A stretch of 64,000 bases of DNA from Yersinia proxima (GCF_902170785.1 NZ_CABHYG010000016.1:248001-312000); one strand, 5' to 3'; shown: positions 38,919 through 48,491, counted from the stretch's first letter. Translations and numbers: made by a program. Notes: generated by a model from the sequence alone, not told the origin.

Positions 38919-39643
38919 AAATTGATTGCTCTTAATGTGCTGGGCCGAGAAGAAAAAGAGCAAGATGAGCCGTGCGAGTGATGCCACTGTACTAAAACCT
39001 GCTCAGCGGACTGCCAGCAATGGCCTTGAGGTGTTAGCCATAAAGCATGAGGAAAATGTTCTTCCACCATCGACATGTCATGTAAGACAGCAATGATGGT
39101 TCGCCCTTCAGTATGTAGCTGATGAATAACCTCAAGCAGCAATCCGACAGTTTGGCTATCAATCCCGGTAAAAGGCTCATCCAATAAAATCAATTGTGCT
39201 TGTTGCACTAAAAGACGTGCAAATAACACTCGCTGCAATTGCCCACCGGAAAGTTCACCTACAGGTCGGCGAGCCATATCCTGCATTCCGACCGCGTTCA
39301 ATGCCTGGTTAATTCGTTGTCTGGATTGATGATTAATCCCGCCGAGTAACCCACTTTGGGGCCAACATCCCATGGCAACAACATCTTGAACGACAATAGG
39401 AAACTGCCGGTCTAATTCGGCTTGTTGAGGTAAGTAGGCCATTTGCGGAACTCTCCCGCTGGTAAAGGTAATCTGCCCTGCGACGGCCGGTTGTAGCCCT
39501 GCCAGGGTTTTAAGCAAAGTAGATTTACCCGCACCATTTGCTCCGATAATAGCGGTAAGCGAGCCGGCGATAAAACAGCCATTAATAGGCGGTGTCAGGG
39601 CATAATCACCATATCCAATCTCAGTATTCTTCAGATTTATCAT
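38915..39643 (-). CDS. Metal ABC transporter ATP-binding protein
   Basis: A 242-residue ABC ATPase with Walker A GANGAGKSTLLK, signature ELSGGQLQRVLFARLL, Walker B ILLDEPFTGID and the switch His in IAVLHDMSM. It starts at the ATG 39641-39643 (MINLKNTEIGYGD). A longer reading from 39688 has no family support. First gene of the operon, 160 bp downstream of a Zur-like palindrome. Confidence 0.92.
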   Translation of the reverse strand: MINLKNTEIGYGDYALTPPINGCFIAGSLTAIIGANGAGKSTLLKTLAGLQPAVAGQITFTSGRVPQMAYLPQQAELDRQFPIVVQDVVAMGCWPQSGLLGGINHQSRQRINQALNAVGMQDMARRPVGELSGGQLQRVLFARLLVQQAQLILLDEPFTGIDSQTVGLLLEVIHQLHTEGRTIIAVLHDMSMVEEHFPHALWLTPQGHCWQSAEQVLVQWHHSHGSSCSFSSRPSTLRAINL

Positions 39644-40415
39644 GGTAATACATTCGCCCAATAAATAGCGCACCACAGCAATATACAAAGTAAGGCAACA
39701 CCGACAATGCGCTGCAAAGAAGATAATGAGAACAATGTCCAGTGTGGAGGCGGGGTAAGCCGAGCTGTGAATTTCATCATGTCAGAAAGGAATAGGTTAT
39801 TTATTGATATAATATAACATCACAATAATGTATTGAATTCAAGCTCACATCACTGCCCTATCGATTTCAAAAGTAACAAGCCATGACGGGATACCAGCAG
39901 AATAGGGACAATGGGGGAAGTAAACTTGCCGCTGTTGATGAGATATGCAACACCCTCATAGTTAGTTACAGTAAATTAAACTATCTTTACTGAGGGCTGA
40001 CTGGTTAGAACGCGCTGAATTTTGGTAATCTAACAGCATAACTATTCGCTAGTGCTCGCAAAACGGTAAATGACGTAATAAAAAACAAGTCATACGGTGA
40101 CCTCTCCTCTTGATAAAATGCGCATAGCATCCTAAATTAATAGAAGAAGATTGAATTAACTGTGAGTAATAGTCTTAAATATGAGAATGACTATTTAGGG
40201 ATTGTTATTTTATTGCCATGTGGTGTTATTGACGATGGCAGTTTTAATAACAGTACTGAGTGTTAACTCAGCCAAGTTAGTTGATAAATCTCATTAGACT
40301 TGATTTTTTTGATTCAAATCATATAAATAGTCACTCGAAAACTGTTGTTATCGCATTTTTTGCGACAATAGCAATGCGTTAATGAATTAATCTTGTCACC
40401 ATAAGCGAACAATTA
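39644..40415. other. Long intergenic region between the metal ABC operon and tomB cluster
   Basis: About 770 bp with no convincing gene, AT-rich towards its right half. It holds the Zur-like box (39804-39821), an inverted repeat CTGAGT/ACTCAG at about 40256-40271 and A/T tracts at 40300-40400. It separates divergent transcription of the ABC operon and the tomB-ymoA cluster. Confidence 0.5.
39804..39821. promoter_or_regulatory. Zur-like box of the metal ABC operon
   Basis: TTGATATAATATAACATC matches the Zur core TGTTATAATATAACA with one clear mismatch in the left arm. It lies about 160 bp upstream of the ATPase gene. The second such box in 3.3 kb, it supports zinc-starvation control of the importer. 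Confidence 0.75.
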
Positions 40416-40769
40416 ATGAACAATGAAATGGCTGGGGACTTCTCTTTGGGGTGTTGCTCAATTTCATTACTAACGGATGTAATCAGAAATAATATTCGTG
40501 AAATTGAAGGAAGTTTGGTTTCCGGATTGATGTATTATTCTGAAAATGCACAGTACACTGAAGGCTCATTAGAAATTCTTGATATTCTTGCTTTGAAAGA
40601 TAACTGTTATTCAATGAGTTACTGTTATAAGTGGTATATCTTCAACCTTTGTCTGGATATCAATACTGAAGATTTACTAACAAATACTGTAACATTTATT
40701 GTACATCCTAAAAAAATCATCTTTGATATAATTAACAATGACAGGCCTTCAACCGCTGACGAATTGTAA
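40416..40769 (+). CDS. Hypothetical protein upstream of tomB
   Basis: A 117-residue acidic protein that I do not recognise. It has a Cys/Tyr-rich centre (LKDNCYSMSYCYKWYIFNLC) and no signal peptide or clear membrane segment. The ATG at 40416 has no ribosome binding site; an ATG at 40428 is an alternative. Its low-GC composition resembles that of tomB-ymoA. It ends 157 bases before tomB on the same strand. Coding status is likely but not certain. Confidence 0.5.
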   Translation: MNNEMAGDFSLGCCSISLLTDVIRNNIREIEGSLVSGLMYYSENAQYTEGSLEILDILALKDNCYSMSYCYKWYIFNLCLDINTEDLLTNTVTFIVHPKKIIFDIINNDRPSTADEL

Positions 40770-40926
40770 GATTAAGTAATAAAGTTGCGCGGTGAGCGGA
40801 GAAATGATTTATATTAATAGCAAGACTCGTTTATTTAATTTCTGATAAGCCCCTGCATTTATATGATTACCGATCTACTCACATTGTGTTATCAACACCG
40901 AATTAAGTGTTTACGGAGGGGATGAT

Positions 40927-41295
40927 ATGGATGAGTACTCACCTAAGCGGCATGACGTTGCTCAATTGAAGTTCCTGTGTGAGAGTTTGTATGATGAAGG
41001 CATTGCTACCCTCGGTGATAGCCATCATGGCTGGGTAAATGATCCGACTTCTGCCGTAAACCTACAACTCAATGATTTGATCGAGCATATAGCTTCATTT
41101 GTGATGAGTTTTAAAATAAAATACCCGGATGGCAGCGACCTTTCGGAGTTAGTGGAAGAATATTTAGACGATACATATACTCTGTTTAGTAGTTACGGAA
41201 TCAATGACCCTGAATTGCAGCGCTGGCAAAAAACAAAAGAGCGTTTATTCAGACTTTTCTCAGGGGAATACATCTGTACCCTGATGAAAACTTAA
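40927..41295 (+). CDS. tomB: Hha toxicity modulator TomB
   Basis: A 122-residue acidic cytoplasmic protein (MDEYSPKRHDVAQLKFLCES, HGWVNDPTSAVNLQLNDLIE) matching TomB/YbaJ. In E. coli it neutralises Hha toxicity and reduces biofilm formation. A strong GGAGGGG ribosome binding site precedes the ATG. It lies 45 bases before ymoA and is co-oriented, forming the tomB-hha pair. Confidence 0.95.
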   Translation: MDEYSPKRHDVAQLKFLCESLYDEGIATLGDSHHGWVNDPTSAVNLQLNDLIEHIASFVMSFKIKYPDGSDLSELVEEYLDDTYTLFSSYGINDPELQRWQKTKERLFRLFSGEYICTLMKT

Positions 41296-41340
41296 GGGAT
41301 AGTTTACCTATATTATTTTTATTTTGAGAAGAAAAACACC

Positions 41341-41544
41341 ATGACAAAAACTGACTACCTAATGCGTTTAAGAAAATGTACGACTATTGATACATTAGAA
41401 CGTGTAATTGAAAAAAATAAGTATGAACTTTCTGACGATGAGCTGGAATTGTTTTACTCAGCAGCAGACCACCGCTTAGCAGAGCTCACAATGAATAAAC
41501 TTTATGATAAAATTCCACCTACTGTATGGCAACATGTGAAATAG
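41341..41544 (+). CDS. ymoA: YmoA, Hha-family modulator of H-NS
   Basis: A 67-residue protein beginning [20 protein letters not shown] and ending PPTVWQHVK, the Yersinia form of Hha. It binds H-NS and represses, among others, type III secretion genes at low temperature; it is degraded by Lon and ClpXP, whose genes lie at the right end of this window. A hairpin at 41579-41597 (GCCGATAA/TTATCGGC) may end the transcript. Confidence 0.97.
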   Translation: MTKTDYLMRLRKCTTIDTLERVIEKNKYELSDDELELFYSAADHRLAELTMNKLYDKIPPTVWQHVK

Positions 41545-41966
41545 TCTGCTTAACGCTGGTTAAGACATACAACGTTGAGCCGATAATCGTTATCGGCTTC
41601 AATGCAGTAAGCAGGTTGTAAGTGTTTATTTTTAGATAAACGTCCTGATAGAACTACGGTATTGAAGGTTAACTTTAATCCCGCGTTATTGCCTACCTGT
41701 GTTTAGATGTAGCTCAATGCGTTATCAGAGTATTTAAGTGATGCTTGGTGATGTGCTATTTAATTTATTAAAAACCTGCCGGATTGCTAATAATCAAGAG
41801 ATATTATTAATTATTGGCTGAAACTAAAATACAAATAGAAAATTCAATCTGTAAATAAATGAGAATAATCTTATCTCATTACTCAGTCATCAGAAGATGA
41901 CTAACGCTCGCAGAAACAATACTCGTGACCTATGTCTATCAGGTGAGATATTGATTTATCAGAAAT
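41545..41966. other. Intergenic region between ymoA and 4.5S RNA
   Basis: About 420 bp, AT-rich, with no gene. The only clear element is the hairpin GCCGATAA-TCG-TTATCGGC at 41579-41597 followed by a weak TTC tail. In E. coli several genes (ylaB, ylaC, maa, ybaA region) occupy the interval between hha and ffs; none is found here. Confidence 0.55.
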
Positions 41967-42080
41967 GGTGGAGGCCCTGCCAGCTACATCCCGGCACACA
42001 CCTCGCCTGCTGCGGCTGCTTCCTTCCGGACCTGACCGAGTTCACAAGTTAGTGTTGCGGGAGAACCAACAGGGCCTCCA
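41967..42080 (-). ncRNA. ffs: 4.5S RNA of the signal recognition particle
   Basis: The minus strand reads TGGAGGCCCTGTTGGTTCTC at its 5' end and GGGCCTCCACC at its 3' end. These pair to form the long hairpin of 4.5S RNA. The Ffh-binding core GGTCAGGTCCGGAAGGAAGC and the AGCAGC asymmetric loop region are intact. Length is about 114 nt, as in E. coli. Mature ends are inferred from the closing stem. Confidence 0.96.
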
Positions 42081-42321
42081 TTGTCGTTAACGGCTCCTTA
42101 TACTCTGGAGCGGTGGGCATTATCGGCCATGAACTTCGAAATAGCAAGACAACACGCGCTAACTGGTGCTTTCTTGCCCAGGTGTTCAAGGTTAGGTCTA
42201 AATCTATTTTCTTCTGGCAAAAAATGCACTGATAATGTTATTTATTCAATTTATCCTGCTCTATTTCTTACTATCTCGCCCCCGCCCCATGCATAGTGAA
42301 ACAGATCAGAAAGAGGACGCA

Positions 42322-42684
42322 GTGACATCAACAAAAATAGAACTAAAAAATCCAGATGATGCAGCTGCACACAGTAAAATGGACAGCTTTCGTCAGCGGG
42401 TATTTCACGTTGTGGCAGCTATCCCCTATGGGCAAGTCACCACCTATGGTGATATCGCCCGGCTGATAGGCTCTCCCCGAGCTGCGCGTCAGGTGGGTGG
42501 TGTTCTAAAACGCTTACCTGAAGGCTCTACTTTACCCTGGCATCGAGTTATTAATCGCCATGGTGAAATATCATTAATTGGAGAAGATTATCTCAGGCAG
42601 AAAAATGCATTGCTGGCGGAAGGTATTGAAATAAGCCCTGCCGGGCGGATTGATTTACAGCAATATCGGTGGCAATACAGCTAG
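42322..42684 (+). CDS. atl: Alkyltransferase-like DNA repair protein Atl
   Basis: An O6-alkylguanine-DNA alkyltransferase homologue that has PWHRV where the enzyme has PCHRV, so it binds alkylated guanine without repair and recruits nucleotide excision repair. The helix-turn-helix motif SPRAARQVGGVLKRLP is present. The GTG at 42322, preceded by AGAGGACGCA, gives 120 residues and is preferred. In-frame ATG codons at 42235 and 42289 lack ribosome binding sites; the first would add an unlikely hydrophobic segment. Confidence 0.9.
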   Translation: MTSTKIELKNPDDAAAHSKMDSFRQRVFHVVAAIPYGQVTTYGDIARLIGSPRAARQVGGVLKRLPEGSTLPWHRVINRHGEISLIGEDYLRQKNALLAEGIEISPAGRIDLQQYRWQYS

Positions 42685-42735
42685 CTTCAGCGCCACAGGG
42701 AGCTATGCTCTGTAGCGCATAAAGCCAGTTGAAAG

Positions 42736-43266
42736 TTACTGTATCGTCCCAGTGCCAGTCATTGTAGCGGCAGGAGCAGTTTCAATAGCCACAGAAGTCA
42801 CAGGAACCAACAGCAGGTTAGCCTGAGTACCTGTACCATTATTAATCACTTCCTGGATGGTATCAGTAATAAACATTAGCTGACCATTATGGGTAATGGC
42901 TGCACTCACAATGATGCGTGCATTTGGCTGAATCTCTGCTGGATTAAACGGCAAGGTAAAAGTAAAGGGTGCTTGCTTACCCTCGGTGCGAATCGCTTTC
43001 TGAGCAATAACCCGCGTTGGTGCATCAGCCAGTGAGGCATCCGACAGCGTCACGGTAACGACAGCATCGGGTGGCAAGGCAATGCGCTCGCGGATATTCA
43101 CTGTCCCTTGTACGGCAGGTTGTGCAATAGGTGCAGCGGCTGTCGTGGTTCCTGCTGAAGCCGGAACGGGGATATCAGCCCCTTTGTGGGCACACCCAGC
43201 CAAACTGACTACTAATGCTGCTCCACCCGCTATCTGCCAAAATTTTTTTGATTGCCAAGGTTTCAT
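42736..43266 (-). CDS. ybaY: YbaY family lipoprotein
   Basis: A 176-residue lipoprotein with lipobox SLAGC (Cys25) and a YbaY/type III-secretion-pilotin-like beta domain (NIRERIALPPDAVVTVTLSD, then a C-terminal GTGTQANLLLVPV). Function unclear; the family is annotated as a glycoprotein/polysaccharide metabolism protein. The ATG at 43264-43266 has a GGAG eight bases upstream; a GTG three codons earlier is less likely. Convergent with atl and divergent from tesB, as in E. coli. Confidence 0.93.
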   Translation of the reverse strand: MKPWQSKKFWQIAGGAALVVSLAGCAHKGADIPVPASAGTTTAAAPIAQPAVQGTVNIRERIALPPDAVVTVTLSDASLADAPTRVIAQKAIRTEGKQAPFTFTLPFNPAEIQPNARIIVSAAITHNGQLMFITDTIQEVINNGTGTQANLLLVPVTSVAIETAPAATMTGTGTIQ

Positions 43267-43523
43267 AGGTCGCACTCCTTCTTATTATTAAGATGCGAGT
43301 TCTATCCAAAAAAACTCGCGTTTAATAAGTGGCTTCAACCACCTAGCAAGCTAATTATAGCACAATCTGCTAGTCCCTGCTGTTTCTCTCCCATTTGAGT
43401 CATTTATCAGACTATTCCTTATAAGGCTAACTTCAGCCGTACTATAGTTTCACAGCAATATATTGACGATAGCCCTGATGATTCAGCACACTGTGCGTGA
43501 ACTCAACCATCAGGGACCACAAC

Positions 43524-44387
43524 ATGAGCCAGGCATTAGAAAAACTGCTCGATTTACTCTTTCTTGAAAAAATTGAAGAAGGGATCTTCCGTGGTCAAAG
43601 TGAAGATCTGGGTTTACGCCAGGTCTTCGGGGGGCAAGTTGTCGGTCAGGCGATTTATGCGGCAAAACAGACCGTCCCCACTGATCGGGTGGTCCATTCA
43701 TTTCACAGCTATTTTTTACGTCCAGGGGACAGCAGCAAACCTATCATTTATGACGTAGAAACACTGCGCGATGGCAACAGTTTCAGCGCTCGTCGAGTCA
43801 GTGCGATTCAAAATGGTAAACCAATCTTTTATATGACGGCGTCATTCCAGAGTCAGGAAGACGGTTTTGAGCACCAAAATACCATGCCGGACGTCCCACC
43901 ACCGGAGGGGTTAATGTCTGAAACGGACATCGCCCGCAAATTTGCCCATTTAATTCCCGAGAAAGTGCGGGATAAATTTATCGGCCATCAACCGATTGAA
44001 ATGCGTCCGGTAAAATTCCACAACCCGCTGCAAGGTTCGACAGCGGAACCCAATCGCTATGTCTGGTTTAAGGCTAACGGCGAAATGCCGGATGACTTGC
44101 GAGTTCATCAATATTTACTGGGTTATGCCTCTGATTTTAATTTCTTACCGACGGCCTTGCAGCCTCATGGAATTGGGTTCCTTGAACCGGGGGTGCAAAT
44201 CGCCACAATCGATCATTCCATGTGGTTCCATCGCCCATTCCGTCTTGATGACTGGTTGTTGTATGCGGTAGAAAGTACCTCAGCTTCAGGTGCTCGTGGC
44301 TTTGTTCGCGGGCAAATCTATAATCGGGAAGGAGTCTTGGTGGCTTCTACAGTGCAGGAAGGTGTGATTCGTTTACATCGGTCATAG
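43524..44387 (+). CDS. tesB: Acyl-CoA thioesterase II
   Basis: Hydrolyses medium- and long-chain acyl-CoA. The 287-residue protein (E. coli 286) has the double hot-dog fold motifs [20 protein letters not shown] and [12 protein letters not shown] in the first half and [18 protein letters not shown] and [10 protein letters not shown] in the second. The ATG at 43524 is preceded by CAGGGACC. An upstream in-frame GTG is rejected. Confidence 0.96.
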   Translation: MSQALEKLLDLLFLEKIEEGIFRGQSEDLGLRQVFGGQVVGQAIYAAKQTVPTDRVVHSFHSYFLRPGDSSKPIIYDVETLRDGNSFSARRVSAIQNGKPIFYMTASFQSQEDGFEHQNTMPDVPPPEGLMSETDIARKFAHLIPEKVRDKFIGHQPIEMRPVKFHNPLQGSTAEPNRYVWFKANGEMPDDLRVHQYLLGYASDFNFLPTALQPHGIGFLEPGVQIATIDHSMWFHRPFRLDDWLLYAVESTSASGARGFVRGQIYNREGVLVASTVQEGVIRLHRS

Positions 44388-44399
44388 CAAAAAATAGAA

Positions 44400-44421
44400 G
44401 GGGCGATGTTTCCATCGCCCC
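44400..44421 (+). terminator. Hairpin after tesB
   Basis: GGGGCGATG and CATCGCCCC form a perfect 9-bp stem around TTTC, 12 bases after the tesB stop. The U-run is weak (TGTTGCT), so efficiency is uncertain. Confidence 0.7.
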
Positions 44422-44448
44422 TGTTGCTATCATCATTATTATTTATTT

Positions 44449-44575
<127 letters not shown>

Positions 44576-44606
44576 CTGCTATTCTTAACTTATCAGTGTT
44601 CTTAAC

Positions 44607-45899
44607 TTACTGATTGTAAGCATTTTCACCATGGCTGTTGACATCCAGGCCTTCGCGCTCTTGCTCTTCTGGCACCCGCAGACCAACCACCAGGTCAGCA
44701 ATTTTGTAGGCAACGAAAGCAACTACACCAGACCAGACCAAGCACACACCCACACTGAACAACTGTACACCTACTTGATGACCCATGGTGACGCCAGCAG
44801 CGTAACCTGTACCACCCAATGAGGCAGAGGTGAAGACACCGGTCAGGATACAACCGACAATCCCGCACACGCCGTGGACACCGAACACGTCACAGGTATC
44901 ATCCACCCGCAGCCATTTCTTCAGCAGAACCACACCCCACAGACCGGCAACCCCGCCCACTAAACCGATAATCAATGCACCACCGACACCAACAGTACCT
45001 GCCGCAGGTGTAATCGCAACCAAACCGGCGATACAACCTGAACATGCGCCTAACAGAGACGGCTTGCCACGCAAAATCCACTCAGCAAATACCCAGGAAA
45101 GAATGGCACCTGCGGTTGCAACAACAGTGTTCAAGAAAGCCAATGCAGCGATTTCGTTAGCGGCGCTGGCTGAACCGGCGTTGAAACCAAACCAGCCGAT
45201 ATACAGAATTGCCGTCCCGGTGAACACCATCGGTAAGTTGTGAGGTTTAAATGCCTCTTTACCAAAACCGGCACGTTTACCTAGTAAGTAAGCCCCTACC
45301 AACCCCGCGATTGCGGCGTTGATATGTACGACAGTACCGCCCGCAAAGTCCAGTGCGCCATCCATTGCCAGGAAACCGCCGCCCCATACCATGTGCGCCA
45401 TTGGCAGGTATGAGAAGGTGAACCACAGCACAGCAAAAATAAGCACCGCAGAGAAACGAATACGCTCAGCAAATGAACCCACCACCAGAGCCACTGTGAT
45501 ACAGGCGAAGGAAGCCTGGAATACTACATGGATATATTGGTAGAAGGTGCCGCTCAGGCTGGTCAGGCCGATACCTTTGAGCATCGCCATATCGAAGTTA
45601 CCGAAGAACGCGTTGCCCGTACTGAACGCCAGGCTGTAACCATACAAAATCCACAAGACACAAATCAGCGCAAAACTCACCATGACCTGAGTCATCATTG
45701 ACAATACGTTTTTGGAACGCAGCAGGCCGCCGTAGAACAGGGCAATACCGGGCACGGTCATAAACAGCACCAACGCGGTGCAAATCATCATAAAGGCATT
45801 ATCTGCTTTGTCAGCCACTGCCGGTGCAGCAGCCATTGCCAAAGAAGGCAGCATCGCTACCGAACTCAGGCCCAACACGGATAAAAGTTTTTTCATCAT
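44607..45899 (-). CDS. amtB: Ammonium transporter AmtB
   Basis: A 430-residue ammonia/ammonium channel with a cleaved signal (residues 1-22 ending AMA), eleven transmembrane helices and the twin-His pore residues in the contexts YQYIHVVFQASFACITVAL and DVFGVHGVCGIVG. The Amt signature DFAGGTVVHINAAIAGLVGA is present. The ATG at 45897-45899 (followed by a second ATG) is preferred to a GTG at 45917. Downstream of glnK by 36 bases in the standard operon; GlnK blocks the channel when nitrogen is plentiful. Confidence 0.97.
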   Translation of the reverse strand: MMKKLLSVLGLSSVAMLPSLAMAAAPAVADKADNAFMMICTALVLFMTVPGIALFYGGLLRSKNVLSMMTQVMVSFALICVLWILYGYSLAFSTGNAFFGNFDMAMLKGIGLTSLSGTFYQYIHVVFQASFACITVALVVGSFAERIRFSAVLIFAVLWFTFSYLPMAHMVWGGGFLAMDGALDFAGGTVVHINAAIAGLVGAYLLGKRAGFGKEAFKPHNLPMVFTGTAILYIGWFGFNAGSASAANEIAALAFLNTVVATAGAILSWVFAEWILRGKPSLLGACSGCIAGLVAITPAAGTVGVGGALIIGLVGGVAGLWGVVLLKKWLRVDDTCDVFGVHGVCGIVGCILTGVFTSASLGGTGYAAGVTMGHQVGVQLFSVGVCLVWSGVVAFVAYKIADLVVGLRVPEEQEREGLDVNSHGENAYNQ

Positions 45900-45935
45900 C
45901 AACCCATCCCTATTCACTAAATTTGAGCCTGCAAG

Positions 45936-46274
45936 TTACAGTGCTGCTTCGTCTGTTTCGCCGGTACGGATGCGAATAACACGTTGCAATTCAGCAACGA
46001 AAATTTTGCCGTCACCAATTTTCCCGGTATAAGCGGCCTTACTAATAACATCAATCACTTCATCTAATTGATCATCCGCAATCGCGATATCAATTTTCAC
46101 TTTGGGTAAGAAATTGACGCTGTATTCCGCTCCCCGATAGAGTTCTGCGTGCCCTTTCTGGCGACCAAATCCTTTCACTTCGGTTACGGTCAACCCCTGA
46201 ATACCTACTGAGGACAAGGCTTCGCGCACATCCTCCAACTTAAATGGTTTGATAACCACGGTAACCAGCTTCAT
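45936..46274 (-). CDS. glnK: PII signalling protein GlnK
   Basis: A 112-residue PII protein that binds ATP, ADP and 2-oxoglutarate. The T-loop GAEYSVNFLPKVK carries the uridylylation site Tyr51, and the C-terminal TGKIGDGKIFV signature is intact. A GAAGGGGC ribosome binding site precedes the ATG. A sigma-54 promoter and NtrC-like sites upstream show nitrogen-limitation control. Confidence 0.97.
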   Translation of the reverse strand: MKLVTVVIKPFKLEDVREALSSVGIQGLTVTEVKGFGRQKGHAELYRGAEYSVNFLPKVKIDIAIADDQLDEVIDVISKAAYTGKIGDGKIFVAELQRVIRIRTGETDEAAL

Positions 46275-46334
46275 ATTTGCCCCTTCTCGAATTAAGTCGA
46301 ATTTATGTCGGCCACGAAATACTTATCTTCCACG

Positions 46335-46388
46335 AAACAGTTACTTTTCTTAAAACAGTTACTTTTCTTAAAACATTTACCTTTCTTA
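46335..46388 (-). repeat. 18-bp tandem repeat in the glnK leader
   Basis: Three head-to-tail copies of an 18-bp unit, AAACAGTTACTTTTCTTA twice and AAACATTTACCTTTCTTA once, with the start of a fourth. The array lies between the sigma-54 promoter and the glnK ribosome binding site, in what should be the 5' leader of the transcript. See findings. Confidence 0.9.
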
Positions 46389-46399
46389 AAACAAGTAAA

Positions 46400-46414
46400 G
46401 CAAAGGCTATGCCA
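46400..46414 (-). promoter_or_regulatory. Sigma-54 promoter of glnK-amtB
   Basis: On the minus strand TGGCAT-AGCCT-TTGC matches the -24/-12 consensus TGGCAC-N5-TTGC with one mismatch. It lies about 126 bases upstream of glnK. Sigma-54 control of glnK-amtB is established in enterobacteria. Confidence 0.88.
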
Positions 46415-46475
46415 TAAATAATATTGACGAGAATTTAATACTGAAATGGCGAACTGATGGGGCTTGAGATGCGCA

Positions 46476-46536
46476 GCACAATAGCGGTGTGAGGAAATAG
46501 AGAGAATTGAACAGTTTTTGCGCACCAAATTAGTGC
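46476..46536. promoter_or_regulatory. Two NtrC-like enhancer sites
   Basis: Two dyads of the NtrC type: GCAC-N7-GTGT at 46476-46490 and GCAC-N7-GTGC at 46522-46536. They are 46 bp apart and 60-120 bp upstream of the sigma-54 promoter, the usual spacing for enhancer-bound NtrC. Confidence 0.75.
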
Positions 46537-46677
46537 GACACGCGTCACAGAAGTGCACTGCGGTATATTCGCGCTATTGCTTTGCCTGATTATGGTGCGG
46601 CAGCTTATTCCTAACAGGCGCGAGCAGAGTTATTGACTGAAATGAAAAGTAACAGTAGCGAAATGAAGAATAGTGAA

Positions 46678-46707
46678 AAGCAATGGGGCCGCTTAACCCC
46701 ATTGCTT
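46678..46707 (-). terminator. mdlAB terminator
   Basis: On the minus strand AAGCAATGGGGT pairs with CCCCATTGCTT and is followed by TTCAC, just after the mdlB stop. Confidence 0.82.
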
Positions 46708-46712
46708 ATTCT

Positions 46713-48491
46713 TTAACTGACTGCAGTTTCGACTTGATCAATGGCCGCCAAATCTTCGCTGACTAATTGCAACTGATACATTTGATAATAGCGCCCATGT
46801 GTAGCCAGCAACTCTTGATGCTTACCCTGCTCAACTGCTACACCACGGTGCAATACCAAAATAGTATCGGCATCGACTATGGTTGAAAGGCGGTGAGCTA
46901 TCACCACCAGCGTGGTGTTTTTGCGAATCAGCTGTAATGCCCGCTGAATGGCCTGTTCAGTGCCCGAATCAATATTGGCAGTCGCTTCATCCAAAATTAG
47001 AATTTGTGGTGCTTGCACCAATACCCGAGCCATCGCCAATAGCTGTTTTTGCCCGACGGATAGCGTGTTGCCCTGCTCCCCAAGCAAACTATGTAGCCCA
47101 TCAGGCAACGCACGGACTAGCGAGGCCAGTTGCACAGTTTCCAGCGCATCCCACACTTGCTGCTCACTAATATCACGGCCTAATGTCACATTGGCAAAAA
47201 ACGAATCAGCCAACACCACTGGGTCTTGCTGCACCATAGCAACGCCCTGTCGCAAGGTTTGATGTGATAATTCGGCCAGAGGGCGACCATCAAGCAAAAT
47301 CTCACCTTGCTGCACTGGATAATAGCCCATTAACAGATTTGCCAGGGTACTCTTGCCACTACCGGTATGCCCAACTAAAGCGACAAAGCCGTGTGAAGGT
47401 ACATCCAGGGAAATATTCTGCAGCACCATTTTGTCGTGACGATAAGCAAAGCTGACATTTTTCACTTGAATATGACCGCTGGTCAGCGGGCGATCATCGC
47501 TACCATATCCTTGCTGGACGCGGTCCATCAAATCGAAAATACGCTCTCCCGCAACCACCGCCTGTTGTAAGATCGACTGCTGTGATGTCAATTCAATCAA
47601 TGGCTCATTGAGGCGGCCAAGGTAATTGATAAATGCATATAGCACCCCAACCCCGACTGAACCTTCCGGGCTGAAACCGAAAAGCAGCAATAAACCACAC
47701 AGCACCATGGCAGAAAACAGGCTCAGTAACGGGCGCAGCAGAAAGCCTTCCAGACGCAATGTTTGCATCCGCGCCTTATAATGGGCACGGCTGGCAGACT
47801 CCATGCGCTCACCAAAACGCGCCTGCTGGCGGAACTGTTGAATAACGCCCATCCCGCTAATGACTTCATTAAAGCCATCGTTAATATCGGCCAAATAGGC
47901 CCGAACCCGGCGTACTACTGGCGTACTGTAGCGCTGGTAAATCGCCATAACCACCAGCACCGCAGGGAAAATACAAATAGAAATCAGCGCCATGCGCCAA
48001 TCCAGACTGAACATCGCCACCAGCATTGCACCAATTAACGCCGCGCTTTTCAATACCGTCGATACCACCATCACATACAAATCTTTTATGACTTCGGTAT
48101 CGTTGGTTACGCGGGAAATCAATTGCCCGACAGGTTGAGTATCAAAAGCACTGAGAGGCTGGCGCAAAGCTGCGTCCATCACTTCAATCCTGAGCCGTTG
48201 AACCACACCGACTGCCGCGCGATTAAACAGCAATGCTTGAAAATAGTGCAATGCTGCTGCCAGCAATTGCAGCAGCAAATAAGCCAAGGCCAGCCCGCTG
48301 ACTAATCCCAAAGGTAACGTGCCTTTCGCCACAACGTGGTCAATGAAATAGCTGATCAACAGTGGGCCGCTGACTTCGGCTGCCGCAGCAACCCACAGCA
48401 TCAGTACCGCCAGCCCTAAAGGTTTGCGATAGGGGGAACCATAAGAAAGCAGGCGCTTGAGGGTTGGCCAAAGTTGCTGAACTTTACTCAT
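46713..48491 (-). CDS. mdlB: MdlB ABC exporter half-transporter
   Basis: A 592-residue type IV ABC exporter half (six transmembrane helices, about 15-320, plus ATPase). It has Walker [11 protein letters not shown], signature LSVGQKQLL and Walker [13 protein letters not shown]. It starts at the ATG 48489-48491 ([15 protein letters not shown]), overlapping the mdlA stop by eight bases; a start nine codons upstream is less likely. It forms a heterodimer with MdlA. Substrate unproven. Confidence 0.95.
   Translation of the reverse strand: MSKVQQLWPTLKRLLSYGSPYRKPLGLAVLMLWVAAAAEVSGPLLISYFIDHVVAKGTLPLGLVSGLALAYLLLQLLAAALHYFQALLFNRAAVGVVQRLRIEVMDAALRQPLSAFDTQPVGQLISRVTNDTEVIKDLYVMVVSTVLKSAALIGAMLVAMFSLDWRMALISICIFPAVLVVMAIYQRYSTPVVRRVRAYLADINDGFNEVISGMGVIQQFRQQARFGERMESASRAHYKARMQTLRLEGFLLRPLLSLFSAMVLCGLLLLFGFSPEGSVGVGVLYAFINYLGRLNEPLIELTSQQSILQQAVVAGERIFDLMDRVQQGYGSDDRPLTSGHIQVKNVSFAYRHDKMVLQNISLDVPSHGFVALVGHTGSGKSTLANLLMGYYPVQQGEILLDGRPLAELSHQTLRQGVAMVQQDPVVLADSFFANVTLGRDISEQQVWDALETVQLASLVRALPDGLHSLLGEQGNTLSVGQKQLLAMARVLVQAPQILILDEATANIDSGTEQAIQRALQLIRKNTTLVVIAHRLSTIVDADTILVLHRGVAVEQGKHQELLATHGRYYQMYQLQLVSEDLAAIDQVETAVS

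Noticed and set aside
38919..38987. Longer N-terminus for the metal permease
   Set aside because: The ATG at 38918 overlaps the ATPase stop (ATGA), which is the expected coupling; the upstream extension is antisense-like sequence inside the ATPase gene.
42081..42296. Plus-strand frame between ffs and atl
   Set aside because: It starts at the 5' end of the 4.5S RNA gene, covers its promoter and has no family resemblance or ribosome binding site.
46292..46558. Minus-strand frame with a repeated Cys-Phe-Lys-Lys-Ser-Asn peptide upstream of glnK
   Set aside because: The repeat peptide is just the translation of the 18-bp tandem array in the glnK leader. The frame overlaps the sigma-54 promoter and NtrC sites and has no ribosome binding site.
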